Of a DNA stretch of 64,000 nucleotides, positions 18,948 to 28,266 are shown one piece after another. The notes beneath the pieces were generated by a model. That model was not told the DNA's origin. It did no database searches and was given only the letters and a program-made list of their open reading frames with translations. A program made the translations under genes and the position numbers. Position 1 is the stretch's first letter. Each line of letters begins with the position of its first letter. The stretch lies in contig NZ_KB849763.1 in assembly GCF_000369005.1 (NCBI RefSeq), forward strand, positions 289,421-353,420, read 5' to 3'. This DNA is from Acinetobacter beijerinckii CIP 110307. GTDB taxonomy: Bacteria; Pseudomonadota; Gammaproteobacteria; Pseudomonadales; Moraxellaceae.

Positions 18948-20123
18948 TTAAGCATTGATCAACTGAATATCTGATCCTGCTCGTTTTGGATCTATCAGGA
19001 TTTTTGCATGTTGCTCTGGATCACGTAAAGCATCAAAGGCATTCTCCACACCCTCTAAACCAACCACACCCGTAATCAACGGTGAGACATCAATTTTACC
19101 TTCAGCAATCATATGCAGGGTGTCACGGAACTCAAGTGGTGTATAACCCAATACATATTGGATTTCCAATTCTTTATTGATCGCCAATGCAGGTTCGATC
19201 TTATCACTTTGCATGCAGACACCTACGCCCACAATACGTGAGAACAATGGTGCACCTTCCAAGATTTGCTGCATGATGCCAGCAACACCCACGCATTCAA
19301 AAATCACAGGACGTTTCGGTAATAGACCAAGCTTATCCCCCACGCGCATAGCATTAACCCATGGCAAAGAGAAAGTCTGAACTTTGTCAAAAATACCCAT
19401 CCCCATATTGATTGCTTCAGAAACATTGCCGAGTAGACCAAGCTCTTTCCAACTACTAAATGGAGATTGTTGTTTAGGATCAATCAAGACATCTGCACCG
19501 CACAGTTCAGCGAGTCTACGACGATTTGGTGAAAAATCACTAGCAACTACCGTTTTAACTCCCGCGGCTTTGAGCATAATAATTACGCCTAAACCAACAG
19601 GACCACAGCCAATTACAATCGCTGGTTCATTTTTCTTAATACGACTACGACGTACTGCATGTAAAGCAACAGCCATCGGCTCAGTCAACGCTGCGCTGTC
19701 TGCATCTAAACCATTCGGCACCTCAAACATTAAGCTCGACTGAACCAAGACTTGCTCAGCATAACCACCCGAAGCACTTGGTGAAAGTCCAGTCGGAGCA
19801 TAACCTACAGAATCAACATTCAATAAAGGCATGGCACAAACCAAAGTATCGGCTTTTAATTTACGGCGTGTTTTTGGACCATAATCTAACACTTTACCGC
19901 AGAACTCATGACCGAAAACTAGCTTATCAGTGGATTTTGCTACCCCATTAAAACCCACACGTGCTGCCAAATCATGCATATGATCACAGTGGTGTTGCAT
20001 ATGTAAATCTGAACCGCAGATACCGCAACGTACCACTTCAAGGAGTACCTGTCCTTTTGCAGGCAGCAATTGAAGACTGTTTTCCAGCTTCAACTCAGCA
20101 TTTTGACAAACCAGTGATTTCAT
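18948..20123 (-). CDS. Zinc-dependent alcohol dehydrogenase (MDR superfamily)
   Basis: About 391 residues. The catalytic zinc site is visible in VRCGICGSDLHMQHH and KLVFGHEFCGKV, and the NAD-binding motif is VIGCGPVGLGVI (about residues 170-182). The usual four-Cys structural zinc loop is not evident; a Tyr/Pro/Ser-rich stretch replaces it. The closest type is the sorbitol/butanediol dehydrogenase-like branch, with substrate unknown. I prefer ATG 20123 because AGGA abuts the upstream ATG at 20132 but is 8 bp from this one. It is convergent with the bet porin gene. Confidence 0.85.
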   Translation of the reverse strand: MKSLVCQNAELKLENSLQLLPAKGQVLLEVVRCGICGSDLHMQHHCDHMHDLAARVGFNGVAKSTDKLVFGHEFCGKVLDYGPKTRRKLKADTLVCAMPLLNVDSVGYAPTGLSPSASGGYAEQVLVQSSLMFEVPNGLDADSAALTEPMAVALHAVRRSRIKKNEPAIVIGCGPVGLGVIIMLKAAGVKTVVASDFSPNRRRLAELCGADVLIDPKQQSPFSSWKELGLLGNVSEAINMGMGIFDKVQTFSLPWVNAMRVGDKLGLLPKRPVIFECVGVAGIMQQILEGAPLFSRIVGVGVCMQSDKIEPALAINKELEIQYVLGYTPLEFRDTLHMIAEGKIDVSPLITGVVGLEGVENAFDALRDPEQHAKILIDPKRAGSDIQLINA

Positions 20124-20420
20124 AGGATGCATTCCTTATTGTTTTATTGCATTTGTTAGCTGATCTGAGTTTTATATTCGCACAGTTAAGCTAACTCATT
20201 TCATTTTAATTTTGACAAAACACATTGTCAGAATCCATGACCTAAATATCAATATGTTTATCAAATCAGGTCAGCTTTATAAATCACCCAATGAGATGGG
20301 TTAAAAATTATTCAAACAAAATTTAAGGAATTGTAATGAGAATATAATCATTTACAATTAACATTAATTTACTAAACATTAAAAAATATCTACAACTAAT
20401 CCATTTTTAAGGATCATTTA

Positions 20421-21143
20421 ATGCGCTTTTTATTAATAGCCCCTCTATTAACCACACTCATGTTTACTGGCTGCGCCACGCTTAAACCGATGGAATTACA
20501 ACCTGATTTTTGGCAACAATCGAATAAAAAGGTTGCAGTTGTTGTACATGAATTACCTAAATCAGCTGCGTACAAAGCAGGTAATCAAGGTCTACTAGAC
20601 GTTGCGATTAACAATGCTATTTCAAATAAATTTGATAATTTTATTGAAAGTTTACAGTTCGAACCATATAGCGCATTAGCAGAAGACATTGAAAAAGAAT
20701 TTGATCAACGTGGTTTCGATGCAACTGTTGTAAAGCTAGATCCAAAGAACATTCCTGCCTTAGAAAAAACTGCTGAACAGAAGAAAAATCCTGCGTTATT
20801 CCAAATGAATCTTGCAGCTGTACCTGATTTAAAAGATAAAGATCTTGTTTTCATCATTACTAGTAATCAAGTTGGTACTACTCGTTCTTATTATGGGTTT
20901 GTTCCAACTTCAGCCCCTCAAGGCTTATATGGTGGAATCGCACATCTTGTAGATGTAAAAACAAATGAAATTAAATGGTGGAAACCAGTGAATGTGGTTA
21001 AACCTGTAAGTGGTAAATGGGACCAACCACCATCTTATCCAAATGTTTCTCAAGCAGTTGATTTGGCTGTAGAAGCTTCGAAACAAGAATATAAAAAACA
21101 GTTTTTCAATAAAGCAATTTCAGCCCCTGCTGTTGTTAATTAA
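20421..21143 (+). CDS. Putative lipoprotein of unknown function
   Basis: A 240-residue protein with a lipoprotein signal: a hydrophobic leader and the lipobox FTGC at residues 15-18. The mature part has mixed alpha/beta character with blocks KKVAVVVHELP, DLVFIITSNQVG and VDVKTNEIKWWKP, suggesting a periplasmic domain bound to a membrane. No family is recognised. AAGGATC precedes the ATG. The next gene starts 3 bp after the stop, so the two form an operon. Confidence 0.75.
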   Translation: MRFLLIAPLLTTLMFTGCATLKPMELQPDFWQQSNKKVAVVVHELPKSAAYKAGNQGLLDVAINNAISNKFDNFIESLQFEPYSALAEDIEKEFDQRGFDATVVKLDPKNIPALEKTAEQKKNPALFQMNLAAVPDLKDKDLVFIITSNQVGTTRSYYGFVPTSAPQGLYGGIAHLVDVKTNEIKWWKPVNVVKPVSGKWDQPPSYPNVSQAVDLAVEASKQEYKKQFFNKAISAPAVVN

Positions 21144-21146
21144 TTT

Positions 21147-21986
21147 ATGAAGCAATTAAACAAACTATTTAGTTTTGTGGTTGCTGTTTTGCCCACTCTA
21201 ATCTCATCTGTATATGCAGATGAGTTTCAGACCTTAGCTCAACCATCCATACAACTGACTTTAAAATCAAATCAAACGGAATTTAGTATTGATAGTAACA
21301 ATGCATCCGCTGTTCCTGTTCCTATCCAAAACGTTCAAGGTGTAGATCCGATTATTGCTCTTACGGGTGTGATCGTTGGCTATATTGTTGCGGATAAAAT
21401 TAGTTCTACTTCGGAGCAGGCTGAACAAAAGAAAAGAATCCCGCGATTATTAAAACTTTCTGAATCAATCAATCCACATATTTTATTAAAGAACCAACTA
21501 TCCACTGAGCTCATCAAACAACCAAAATGGTCAGATGGGCGTTCCTATCAACTCGAAATTGACCCTGAATATCATTTGAGTTCGGCACTCAATACAATCA
21601 AAATGATTTTTAAGTATCAATTAAAAACATCGAAAGAAAATACAAAAAATGAAATAACCAAAGCTCAAGTGTACATTTTCCATAATCTTGCCCAAGAAGC
21701 AGTACATCCCGAAAAACAAATCACTTGGGAGGATGTGGATGAATCACAGCTGAAAAATACATTTCTGGACAGTGCAACCTTACTGACTGAAGTATTTTCA
21801 AACGTAGATGCAAATCAAGTACCTCAAACAGACTTTGTTATCGCGACAACGATTCATGATGAGAAAATACGAGGTTATATCATTAAACAACAGCAAGACT
21901 GGCTATGGCTGCTCGACCAAAATAAGAATATTTATATTTTAAAACCTAAACGCACTTTTGTACTTAATACGGCTAACACAAAGTAA
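21147..21986 (+). CDS. Putative exported protein of unknown function
   Basis: A 279-residue protein with a signal peptide (KLFSFVVAVLPTLISSVYA) and a second hydrophobic glycine-containing segment near residues 68-84 (IIALTGVIVGYIVAD), followed by a Lys/Glu-rich helix. This layout suggests a periplasmic protein held by one membrane helix. No family is recognised. It begins 3 bp after the lipoprotein stop, has no clear ribosome-binding site of its own, and is probably translated by coupling. A terminator follows. Confidence 0.7.
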   Translation: MKQLNKLFSFVVAVLPTLISSVYADEFQTLAQPSIQLTLKSNQTEFSIDSNNASAVPVPIQNVQGVDPIIALTGVIVGYIVADKISSTSEQAEQKKRIPRLLKLSESINPHILLKNQLSTELIKQPKWSDGRSYQLEIDPEYHLSSALNTIKMIFKYQLKTSKENTKNEITKAQVYIFHNLAQEAVHPEKQITWEDVDESQLKNTFLDSATLLTEVFSNVDANQVPQTDFVIATTIHDEKIRGYIIKQQQDWLWLLDQNKNIYILKPKRTFVLNTANTK

Positions 21987-22026
21987 AATACGTAATAAGC
22001 AATTGATTTTCATAATATCTCAATTT

Positions 22027-22053
22027 AGACAGCCCTCGTGCTGTCTTTTTTTA
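22027..22053 (+). terminator. Terminator after the two-gene envelope operon
   Basis: Seven-base-pair stem AGACAGC / GCTGTCT with a 6-nt loop followed by a run of seven T. Confidence 0.85.
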
Positions 22054-22182
22054 AACATTATATATTTAAGATTTCTCCTTCACTTCTTTTATTTAAAGGC
22101 AAAGTTAGTGCTTGCTTTTATTGGTGTCATTATGCCAATATATATTTACTGGCTTTAAGCCACTATAAAAGAGAAATTAAAA

Positions 22183-23061
22183 ATGACGATCCAACTTATA
22201 ACAGCTCAAGCGAATGTTCCCATCGAGTTTTTGCAGTTTTCTGGTGGCGAACGTCATATTCAACTACAACCTGAGTTATTGAACCAATTAACAGCCTACA
22301 CTCAGGTCAAAGCCTCACTGAATAACAGTACAGATGTGATGGATTATCTGTTATTGGAAAATGTGTTGTTGGAACAAGGCTCGCGCCCTTCGGTGGAAAT
22401 CCCTTATTTTCCTTACGCACGTCAAGATCGTATCTGTGCACAAGGTCAGGCTTTCTCACTGGATTTAATGACCAAGTTATTAAATAGCAATAGTGAAAAA
22501 TTTGCAGGGCAACGTCAGAAAATTGTGGTGTGGGATTGTCATAGTCCAAAGACCCTAGAGCTGTTACGCAAAAATACTAACTTCCAAGAGGTAATCAATA
22601 TCGAACCGATTGAGATTATCCAGCAAAGTCCAACATTGATGCAGATCTTAAGCACAGATAATACTGTGTTGATCTGTCCTGATGCAGGCGCAACACAACG
22701 CACTCTGGCGATTGCCAACGGCATCAATTCGCAACGCCAACAGGCGATAGACATCATTCACTGTGAAAAACAACGTGATCCAAGCACTGGCAAAATTAGA
22801 ACAACAGCAGTGGATAGCCCTGATTTGACAGGAAAAATAGCCGTGATCACCGATGATATTTGCGATGGTGGTGCAACCTTTATTGGTATTGCCAAACAAT
22901 TGCGCAGCCTAAACTGCCAAAACATTATTTTATATGTCACGCATGGTATTTTTAGCAAAGGTCTCGCGGTATTTGATGGCTTGGTCGATCAGGTGTTTAC
23001 CAGTAATAGCCTGCCACAAGCAGAAGCAAGCAAACTCAACATCATCAATTTTCAAAATTAA
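22183..23061 (+). CDS. prs: Ribose-phosphate pyrophosphokinase-like protein of the NAD salvage pair
   Basis: A 292-residue PRPP synthetase homologue, shorter than the about 315-residue housekeeping Prs. The ATP loop is PYFPYARQDR and the PRPP-binding motif is ITDDICDGGATFIG. It lies 24 bp before nadV, whose enzyme consumes PRPP, a pairing known for bacterial nicotinamide salvage. It probably supplies PRPP locally and is a second copy rather than the main Prs; the latter point cannot be checked within the window. Confidence 0.9.
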   Translation: MTIQLITAQANVPIEFLQFSGGERHIQLQPELLNQLTAYTQVKASLNNSTDVMDYLLLENVLLEQGSRPSVEIPYFPYARQDRICAQGQAFSLDLMTKLLNSNSEKFAGQRQKIVVWDCHSPKTLELLRKNTNFQEVINIEPIEIIQQSPTLMQILSTDNTVLICPDAGATQRTLAIANGINSQRQQAIDIIHCEKQRDPSTGKIRTTAVDSPDLTGKIAVITDDICDGGATFIGIAKQLRSLNCQNIILYVTHGIFSKGLAVFDGLVDQVFTSNSLPQAEASKLNIINFQN

Positions 23062-23085
23062 GCTCTTAAGCAAGAGGCCTATAAA

Positions 23086-24573
23086 ATGAGTATTAAAATA
23101 AATCCACTCAATGCAATTGATTTCTACAAAGCCGATCACCGTCGTCAGTACCCACTAGGAACAGAATACGTCTATGCTAACTTTACCCCGCGCTCATCAC
23201 GTTTAGCCAAAATGCTGCCTGATTTTGATGACAAGATTGTGTTCTTCGGTTTACAAGGTTTTATCAAACATTTTTTGTTTGAAACTTGGAACGAGGGCTT
23301 CTTTAATCAACCTAAATCCAAAGTAGTCGCAGCCTATAAACGTCGCATGGACAATTCTCTAGGTGAAGGTGCTGTTCCCGTTGAACACATCGAAGCCCTG
23401 CACGATCTTGGCTATTTACCTTTAAAGATTAAAGCACTAGAAGAAGGTAGTCGAGTCAATATCAAAGTGCCTGTATTGACCATTATCAATACTGATCCGA
23501 ATTTCTTTTGGTTAACCAACTATATTGAAACTGTACTCAGTGCCGAATTATGGAAAAGTTGCACCACTGCAACAATTGCTTATGAATACAAACGCTTGTT
23601 AACTCAATATGCAGAAAAAACAGGTGCACCTTTAGACTTTGTTCCTGTTCAGGGTCATGATTTTAGTAGTCGTGGTATGAGTGGCATCTATGATGCTGCC
23701 CAATCAGGCGTCGGACACTTAACTAGCTTTATTGGGACAGATTCAGTCGCTTCGATTGACTATGCCGAAGAGTACTACAATGCAGCAGGTGTCGTGGGCG
23801 TTTCAGTGCCTGCAACAGAACACAGTGTGATGTGTATGGGTAGTGAAGAAAGTGAAATCGAGACCTTTAGACGTCTGATCTGTGAACTCTATCCAAGTGG
23901 CGTGGTCAGTATCGTTTCAGATACTTGGGATTTCTGGCGTGTGATTACTGAGTTTAGTATGGAATTAAAAGCGGAGATTTTAAAACGCCAACCGAATGCC
24001 CTCGGACTCGCCAAAGTGGTGTTTCGCCCTGACTCTGGTGATCCTGTGAAAATTATCTGTGGTGATCCTGATGCAGAGCTAGATAGTCCAGCTTATAAGG
24101 GTGCAGTGCAATGTTTATGGGAAATTTTTGGCGGTACAGAAACAGCTCAAGGCTATAAAGTATTGAATGAACGTGTTGGTTTGATCTACGGTGATTCGAT
24201 TACCCTAGAACGTGCCCAAAATATCTTAAAAGGTTTGGAGGCCAAAGGCTTTGCTTCAAATAATCTGGTCTTTGGAATTGGCAGCTATACTTATAACTAT
24301 TTGACTCGTGATACCTTTGGTTTTGCAGTCAAAGCCACTTGGGGTCAGGTTAACGGAGTCGGTCGTGAACTGTTTAAAGACCCTGTAACGGATTCAGGGG
24401 TTAAAAAGTCAGCCAAAGGCTTATTACGGGTTGAACAAACTGAAAATGGTTTTGAGTTATTTGATCAACAAAACTTTGAACAGGAGAAGATGGGCGCACT
24501 ACAGACAGTATTTGAAAATGGTCAATTGTTAAGAGAATGCTCACTTGATCAAATTCGGGAGAGATTGGTCTAA
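23086..24573 (+). CDS. nadV: Nicotinamide phosphoribosyltransferase NadV
   Basis: A 495-residue enzyme making nicotinamide mononucleotide from nicotinamide and PRPP, the first step of the short salvage route to NAD. Family motifs include FVPVQGHDFSSRGM, the phosphate-binding block IGTDSVASIDYAEEYY, the catalytic-His region VPATEHSVMCMG, and FRPDSGDP. GAGG precedes the ATG. It is co-transcribed with the prs-like gene. A regulator of NAD genes follows on the same strand after a 367-bp repeat-containing gap. Confidence 0.96.
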   Translation: MSIKINPLNAIDFYKADHRRQYPLGTEYVYANFTPRSSRLAKMLPDFDDKIVFFGLQGFIKHFLFETWNEGFFNQPKSKVVAAYKRRMDNSLGEGAVPVEHIEALHDLGYLPLKIKALEEGSRVNIKVPVLTIINTDPNFFWLTNYIETVLSAELWKSCTTATIAYEYKRLLTQYAEKTGAPLDFVPVQGHDFSSRGMSGIYDAAQSGVGHLTSFIGTDSVASIDYAEEYYNAAGVVGVSVPATEHSVMCMGSEESEIETFRRLICELYPSGVVSIVSDTWDFWRVITEFSMELKAEILKRQPNALGLAKVVFRPDSGDPVKIICGDPDAELDSPAYKGAVQCLWEIFGGTETAQGYKVLNERVGLIYGDSITLERAQNILKGLEAKGFASNNLVFGIGSYTYNYLTRDTFGFAVKATWGQVNGVGRELFKDPVTDSGVKKSAKGLLRVEQTENGFELFDQQNFEQEKMGALQTVFENGQLLRECSLDQIRERLV

Positions 24574-24606
24574 GCAAAATTCTCTATGATTAAAACACAT
24601 CCAGTG

Positions 24607-24857
24607 ATTAGATACTCGGAAAAGTCATCCGCAACCTGAACAAGCCAAAGCGACTAAAGCTTTGGCTTAGTGCAAGATAAATGAAATGAATAGTTAAGCA
24701 CTTAAGCAAAGCTTTCGCCTTACGGTACGGCAAAGATTATCAATCTTTGCCGTACCTCGTTTTGCCTACTTTTGCCAAAACACTTGCGAAGCTTTAAACA
24801 CTTCTCAGGTCGAGCCTGAACAAACTAAAGTGATTAAAGCTTTAGTGAAGTGCAAGA
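24607..24857. repeat. Dispersed modular repeat, copy A
   Basis: It starts with a 32-bp block (24607-24638) that is 28 of 32 identical to 32114-32145, and contains a 24-bp block (24759-24782) identical to 32224-32247. Inside are a perfect 15-bp-arm hairpin with a 3-nt loop (24724-24756) and two related 43-bp units (24635-24677 and 24815-24857). It has no coding capacity worth reporting and no transposase. It looks like a non-autonomous or REP-like intergenic element. Confidence 0.7.
24724..24756. repeat. Perfect inverted repeat inside repeat copy A
   Basis: Arms GGTACGGCAAAGATT and AATCTTTGCCGTACC (15 bp, exact) are separated by ATC. There is no T-run, so it does not look like a simple terminator, though it could still stop or stabilise the nadV message. 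Confidence 0.75.
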
Positions 24858-24940
24858 CGTAGTGGCTTATCCTAAAATATGATGAGAACCCAATAAGACT
24901 TCGCTATGATGTTACTTTATTCCGATTTCTTAATATTTCT

Positions 24941-25708
24941 ATGAGTAAGGAAACTATCCATAAGTCCGAACAGGAATACCTTGCCCACTATCAAAAAACA
25001 GACTATGACACCCCACTGTTTACGGTTGATATGGCAATTTTTTCTGTGGCAAAAGGTCAATTACAGGTTTTAATGATTCAACGCTCTAACTTTCCCGAAA
25101 AAGAAAAATGGGCGCTTCCAGGTGGTTTTATTGATTTAAAAACTGATCCAGATTTAATGGCAACAGCTCACCGTAAACTGCTTGAAAAAACAGGGATTCA
25201 CTCCCCTTATCTAGAACAAGTTGAAACCATCGGCAATCAGCATCGTGATCCGCGCGGTTGGTCGATTACATCACTGTATTTTGCACTGATTGATTTTAGT
25301 AAATTTAAAATTCAAAAGACTTCAACAACTGAAATGAGTAAATGGATTTCTATAGAAGAAGCCTTGCAACTAGAATTAGCTTTTGACCATCAGAGATTAC
25401 TAAAATTAGCATTTGATCGCTTGTGCAGTAAAACCCGCTATACCGCACTCCCAGCTAGTCTCATGCCTGAATTATTTACCCTGACCGAATTACAAACAAT
25501 CTATGAAATTATTTTAGGCCAAACCTTAGAAAAAAAATCATTTAGACGGCGCATGCAGGAAGCGGGAGCAGTTGAGGAAACAGGGCAACAAAAAATTGTC
25601 GGTAAACGCCCTGCTCAATTATTTCGTTATGCACTAGATGATTTTAATTTCACCTTTCCGCGTATGTTGGAAACACCACGTAACTCAGACAATAAAGAAG
25701 TGAGCTAA
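24941..25708 (+). CDS. nrtR: NrtR-type regulator (degenerate Nudix domain plus winged helix)
   Basis: A 255-residue protein. Residues about 25-150 form a Nudix fold (FTVDMAIFSV, WALPGGFIDL) whose catalytic box is altered: the REUxEE core reads RKLLEK, so hydrolysis is unlikely. The C-terminal part (about 160-235) has the winged-helix blocks FTLTELQTIYEIILG and FRRRMQEAG seen in NrtR repressors, which sense ADP-ribose and control NAD genes. Its place after prs-nadV supports that role. There is no strong ribosome-binding site before the ATG. A target operator was not recognised. Confidence 0.85.
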   Translation: MSKETIHKSEQEYLAHYQKTDYDTPLFTVDMAIFSVAKGQLQVLMIQRSNFPEKEKWALPGGFIDLKTDPDLMATAHRKLLEKTGIHSPYLEQVETIGNQHRDPRGWSITSLYFALIDFSKFKIQKTSTTEMSKWISIEEALQLELAFDHQRLLKLAFDRLCSKTRYTALPASLMPELFTLTELQTIYEIILGQTLEKKSFRRRMQEAGAVEETGQQKIVGKRPAQLFRYALDDFNFTFPRMLETPRNSDNKEVS

Positions 25709-25724
25709 GGCAAAACCTTAGCTC
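25702..25724. terminator. Hairpin between convergent nrtR and GMC gene
   Basis: GAGCTAAGG and CCTTAGCTC (9 bp, exact) are separated by CAAAA. The hairpin overlaps the nrtR stop codon. The T-run is poor in both directions, so termination is likely but not certain. Confidence 0.5.
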
Positions 25725-25730
25725 AAAATA

Positions 25731-27335
25731 TCACTTCCAAGTTTCTCGGATCATATCCACTGCTTTTTCAGCAATCATGATCGCAGGTGCGTTGGTATTA
25801 CCATTTACCACTGTTGGCATAATCGACGCATCAATCACACGCAAGCCTTGAATACCATATACTTTCAGCTCAGGATCAACCACAGCCATCTCATCTACAC
25901 CCATTTTGCAACTACCAACTGGATGATACACCGTGTCTACACGTTGGCGTAAAATCTCACGAATCTCATCATCAGATTGCACATTGGCAGTAAACATATC
26001 TTCTTTAATTTTTTCACTCAAAGCTGGTGCTTGCATTAACTTTTGCGTGACTTTAAATCCATCAACCATATCTTGAAGGTCTTGCTCATCCTCAAGGAAT
26101 TTAAAATCAATTAATAGCGGATCATCCACGTTTTTACCACTGAGTTTGACCGAACCACGCGCACGAGGATTGAGCAAACAGACATGACAAGAAATACCAT
26201 GTCCTGTATGCATGGTTCGAGCATGGTTATCTACTACAGCAATCACAAAATGCAGTTGTAAATTCGGTTTATCTAACTCAGGACGGCTCTTTAAGAAACC
26301 ACCACACTCTGCATAATTGGTCGTAATTAAGCCTCGACGCTCCTTACGATAACGCCCAATTTGTTTGATTAAATCTAAACTACCACCAACAGAAACACCG
26401 AAAGTTCCATCTATTTGTTTAGTTTTATAAGCAAAAATAAAGTCAGGATGGTCATGTAGATTTTCACCAACTCCAGCTAAATCTTTAACCACAGGAATAC
26501 CGTGTTTTTCTAATTCTTGACGAGGACCAATCCCCGAAAGCATCAACACTTGTGGTGACTGGAAAGCCCCTGCAGAGAGTAAAACTTCTTTATTTGTACG
26601 AACAACGGTAGTTTGCCCTTTATGTTTAAACTCCACACCTACAGCTCGGCCATTTTCGATCACAATCCGCGATACCATCGCTTGTGTGATCACATGTAAA
26701 TTTGGACGCTTACCGATATAAGGCAATAAATATCCACGTGCAGCGCTCCAACGTTCACCATTTTTCTGGGTAACTTGATAGACACCTACACCTTCTTGCT
26801 CTGCGCCATTAAAGTCATCATTCAGTGGATAGCCCACTTGTTTTGCTGCTTCAATAAAGGTTTTTTGGTATGGATTATCTGAACGTAGCTCACCAACGTT
26901 TAAAGGTCCATGCTGTCCATGATACTCATTTTTAATTCTTTCGTTATGTTCTGATTTTTTAAAATATGGCAATACTTCATCATAGGACCAACCAGTATTT
27001 CCTAAAGCTGCCCAATGATCATAATCATCCCGATGCCCGCGAATATACACCATTGCATTGATCGCTGAACTACCACCTAAGCATTTGCCACGAGGTTGAT
27101 ATCCTTTACGTCCATTTAAACCTTTTTGTGGTATGGTTTCTATCGCCCAGTTATTCAGTTTCGTTGGAATGCTAATCACAGCAGCCGCTGGTGTATTCAC
27201 CAACCAGCTATTGCCGTCCCCACCCGCTTCCAATAAACATACTGAAATATTTGGATTCTCCGAGAGTCTACCTGCAAGCACACTACCCGCCGAACCACCA
27301 CCTATTACTACAAAGTCAAATGCTGTTTGTGTCAT
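25731..27335 (-). CDS. GMC-family FAD-dependent alcohol dehydrogenase
   Basis: A 534-residue GMC oxidoreductase, paralogous to betA. The FAD fold is FVVIGGGSAGSVLAGRL, with the GMC signature GKCLGGSSAINAMVYIRG and the C-terminal blocks VYHPVGSCKMG and NGNTNAPAIMIAEKA. The sequence is closer to the AlkJ type of membrane-associated alcohol dehydrogenases than to BetA, so a quinone-linked alcohol oxidation is likely; the substrate is unknown. I chose ATG 27335 (MTQTAFDF) because AGGGA precedes it and the family starts just before the FAD motif. Confidence 0.88.
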   Translation of the reverse strand: MTQTAFDFVVIGGGSAGSVLAGRLSENPNISVCLLEAGGDGNSWLVNTPAAAVISIPTKLNNWAIETIPQKGLNGRKGYQPRGKCLGGSSAINAMVYIRGHRDDYDHWAALGNTGWSYDEVLPYFKKSEHNERIKNEYHGQHGPLNVGELRSDNPYQKTFIEAAKQVGYPLNDDFNGAEQEGVGVYQVTQKNGERWSAARGYLLPYIGKRPNLHVITQAMVSRIVIENGRAVGVEFKHKGQTTVVRTNKEVLLSAGAFQSPQVLMLSGIGPRQELEKHGIPVVKDLAGVGENLHDHPDFIFAYKTKQIDGTFGVSVGGSLDLIKQIGRYRKERRGLITTNYAECGGFLKSRPELDKPNLQLHFVIAVVDNHARTMHTGHGISCHVCLLNPRARGSVKLSGKNVDDPLLIDFKFLEDEQDLQDMVDGFKVTQKLMQAPALSEKIKEDMFTANVQSDDEIREILRQRVDTVYHPVGSCKMGVDEMAVVDPELKVYGIQGLRVIDASIMPTVVNGNTNAPAIMIAEKAVDMIRETWK

Positions 27336-27520
27336 TGCTATCCCTGTTATTTTCATTCTTTCAAAATGCGAAAAGATTATGCTCAAATGCACATCTAAAT
27401 ATTCGTTTACTTGTCTAACAGACTTGATTATTCCTCATAAAAAGTAACTGGATATGTGGCAAAGTACAATAGCCAAATCTGGCAATACGATTGAGTTAAA
27501 TCATCAATTTCTACAGTCAC

Positions 27521-28153
27521 TTATACAGTGGATTTCTTTTCTATTTTTTGCTTTAAATGCTCAACGTGTAAAAGATTTGTCTTCCAAGAAGGCTCTAATA
27601 CTTCTTTTTCGATTCGATATTTAATTCTTTTTAACTTCATGGGACTAATCACCTGTTGATCAAAACGCTTTACGTATTCAATCCATGCTTTACCACGAAA
27701 GACATTCTCAGGCATATCTGTTTTAAATTCGCTTCGAGCTGTAAATACAACAATAGAATGCAAATACTGCGGATCAACAACATCACTTAAAACCATTTCC
27801 AATACTTTAATATGCTTATAGTTTTGGTGTAACGGATTCTGAAATTTATAACTTTTCTTATAAATTTTTTGTGTCCACTGCTTCTGGCGAACATTTCCAA
27901 AAATCCATCCAGTGTAGTTTTTAGTTTCAACGATGAAAACACCATAAGGACTTATTAAAATATGATCAATTTGAGTCGTCCCGTCTTTCTGATCAGGCAG
28001 AGTACAATTATTAATTAATATATATTCAGCATTTAAATACTTAGCAACATGCTCAGAAACCATAAACTCACCAACTTTACCCTTGAAATTCGGTGATTTG
28101 AGATATGTAACTAAAACAAGCATAAGAAGAATTAAAATAATGTAAAAGAACAT
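27521..28153 (-). CDS. NERD domain-containing membrane-anchored protein
   Basis: A 210-residue protein. An N-terminal hydrophobic helix (residues 2-17) is followed by a nuclease-related domain: KGKVGEFMVSEHVAKYL, QIDHILISPYGVFIVETKNY and GWIFG. The D...E-x-K arrangement (DHI...VETK) matches the catalytic core of restriction-endonuclease-like folds. NERD proteins are usually thought to process or bind nucleic acids, but biochemical roles are poorly known. It is a monocistronic gene with unknown regulation. Confidence 0.85.
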   Translation of the reverse strand: MFFYIILILLMLVLVTYLKSPNFKGKVGEFMVSEHVAKYLNAEYILINNCTLPDQKDGTTQIDHILISPYGVFIVETKNYTGWIFGNVRQKQWTQKIYKKSYKFQNPLHQNYKHIKVLEMVLSDVVDPQYLHSIVVFTARSEFKTDMPENVFRGKAWIEYVKRFDQQVISPMKLKRIKYRIEKEVLEPSWKTNLLHVEHLKQKIEKKSTV

Positions 28154-28266
28154 ACTTCCCCATGAATATTTTATTTTTTAGAAATTAAAATCAACAGCAT
28201 CAAATATACAATATATTTATCAAAATATTATTATAAAAACTGAGTTAAGAACTAATCCGTAATATT

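Larger units (their letters stand above)
24574..24940. other. Intergenic region nadV / nrtR, mostly repeat
   Basis: A 367-bp gap without a gene. Most of it (24607-24857) is a dispersed non-coding repeat with several hairpins, described separately. The last about 80 bp should hold the promoter of the regulator gene. Confidence 0.7.

Noticed and set aside
22054..22182. NrtR operator upstream of the prs-like gene.
   Set aside because: Short inverted repeats such as GGCTTTAAGCC occur, but none is shared with the nrtR upstream region, so I could not support an assignment.
24574..24940. CRISPR-like array in the nadV-nrtR gap.
   Set aside because: There are only two similar 43-bp units, they are not identical, there are no regular spacers and no cas genes.
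25731..27335. A second betA choline dehydrogenase.
   Set aside because: It is a GMC enzyme but closer in sequence to the AlkJ alcohol dehydrogenase type and not linked to bet genes.
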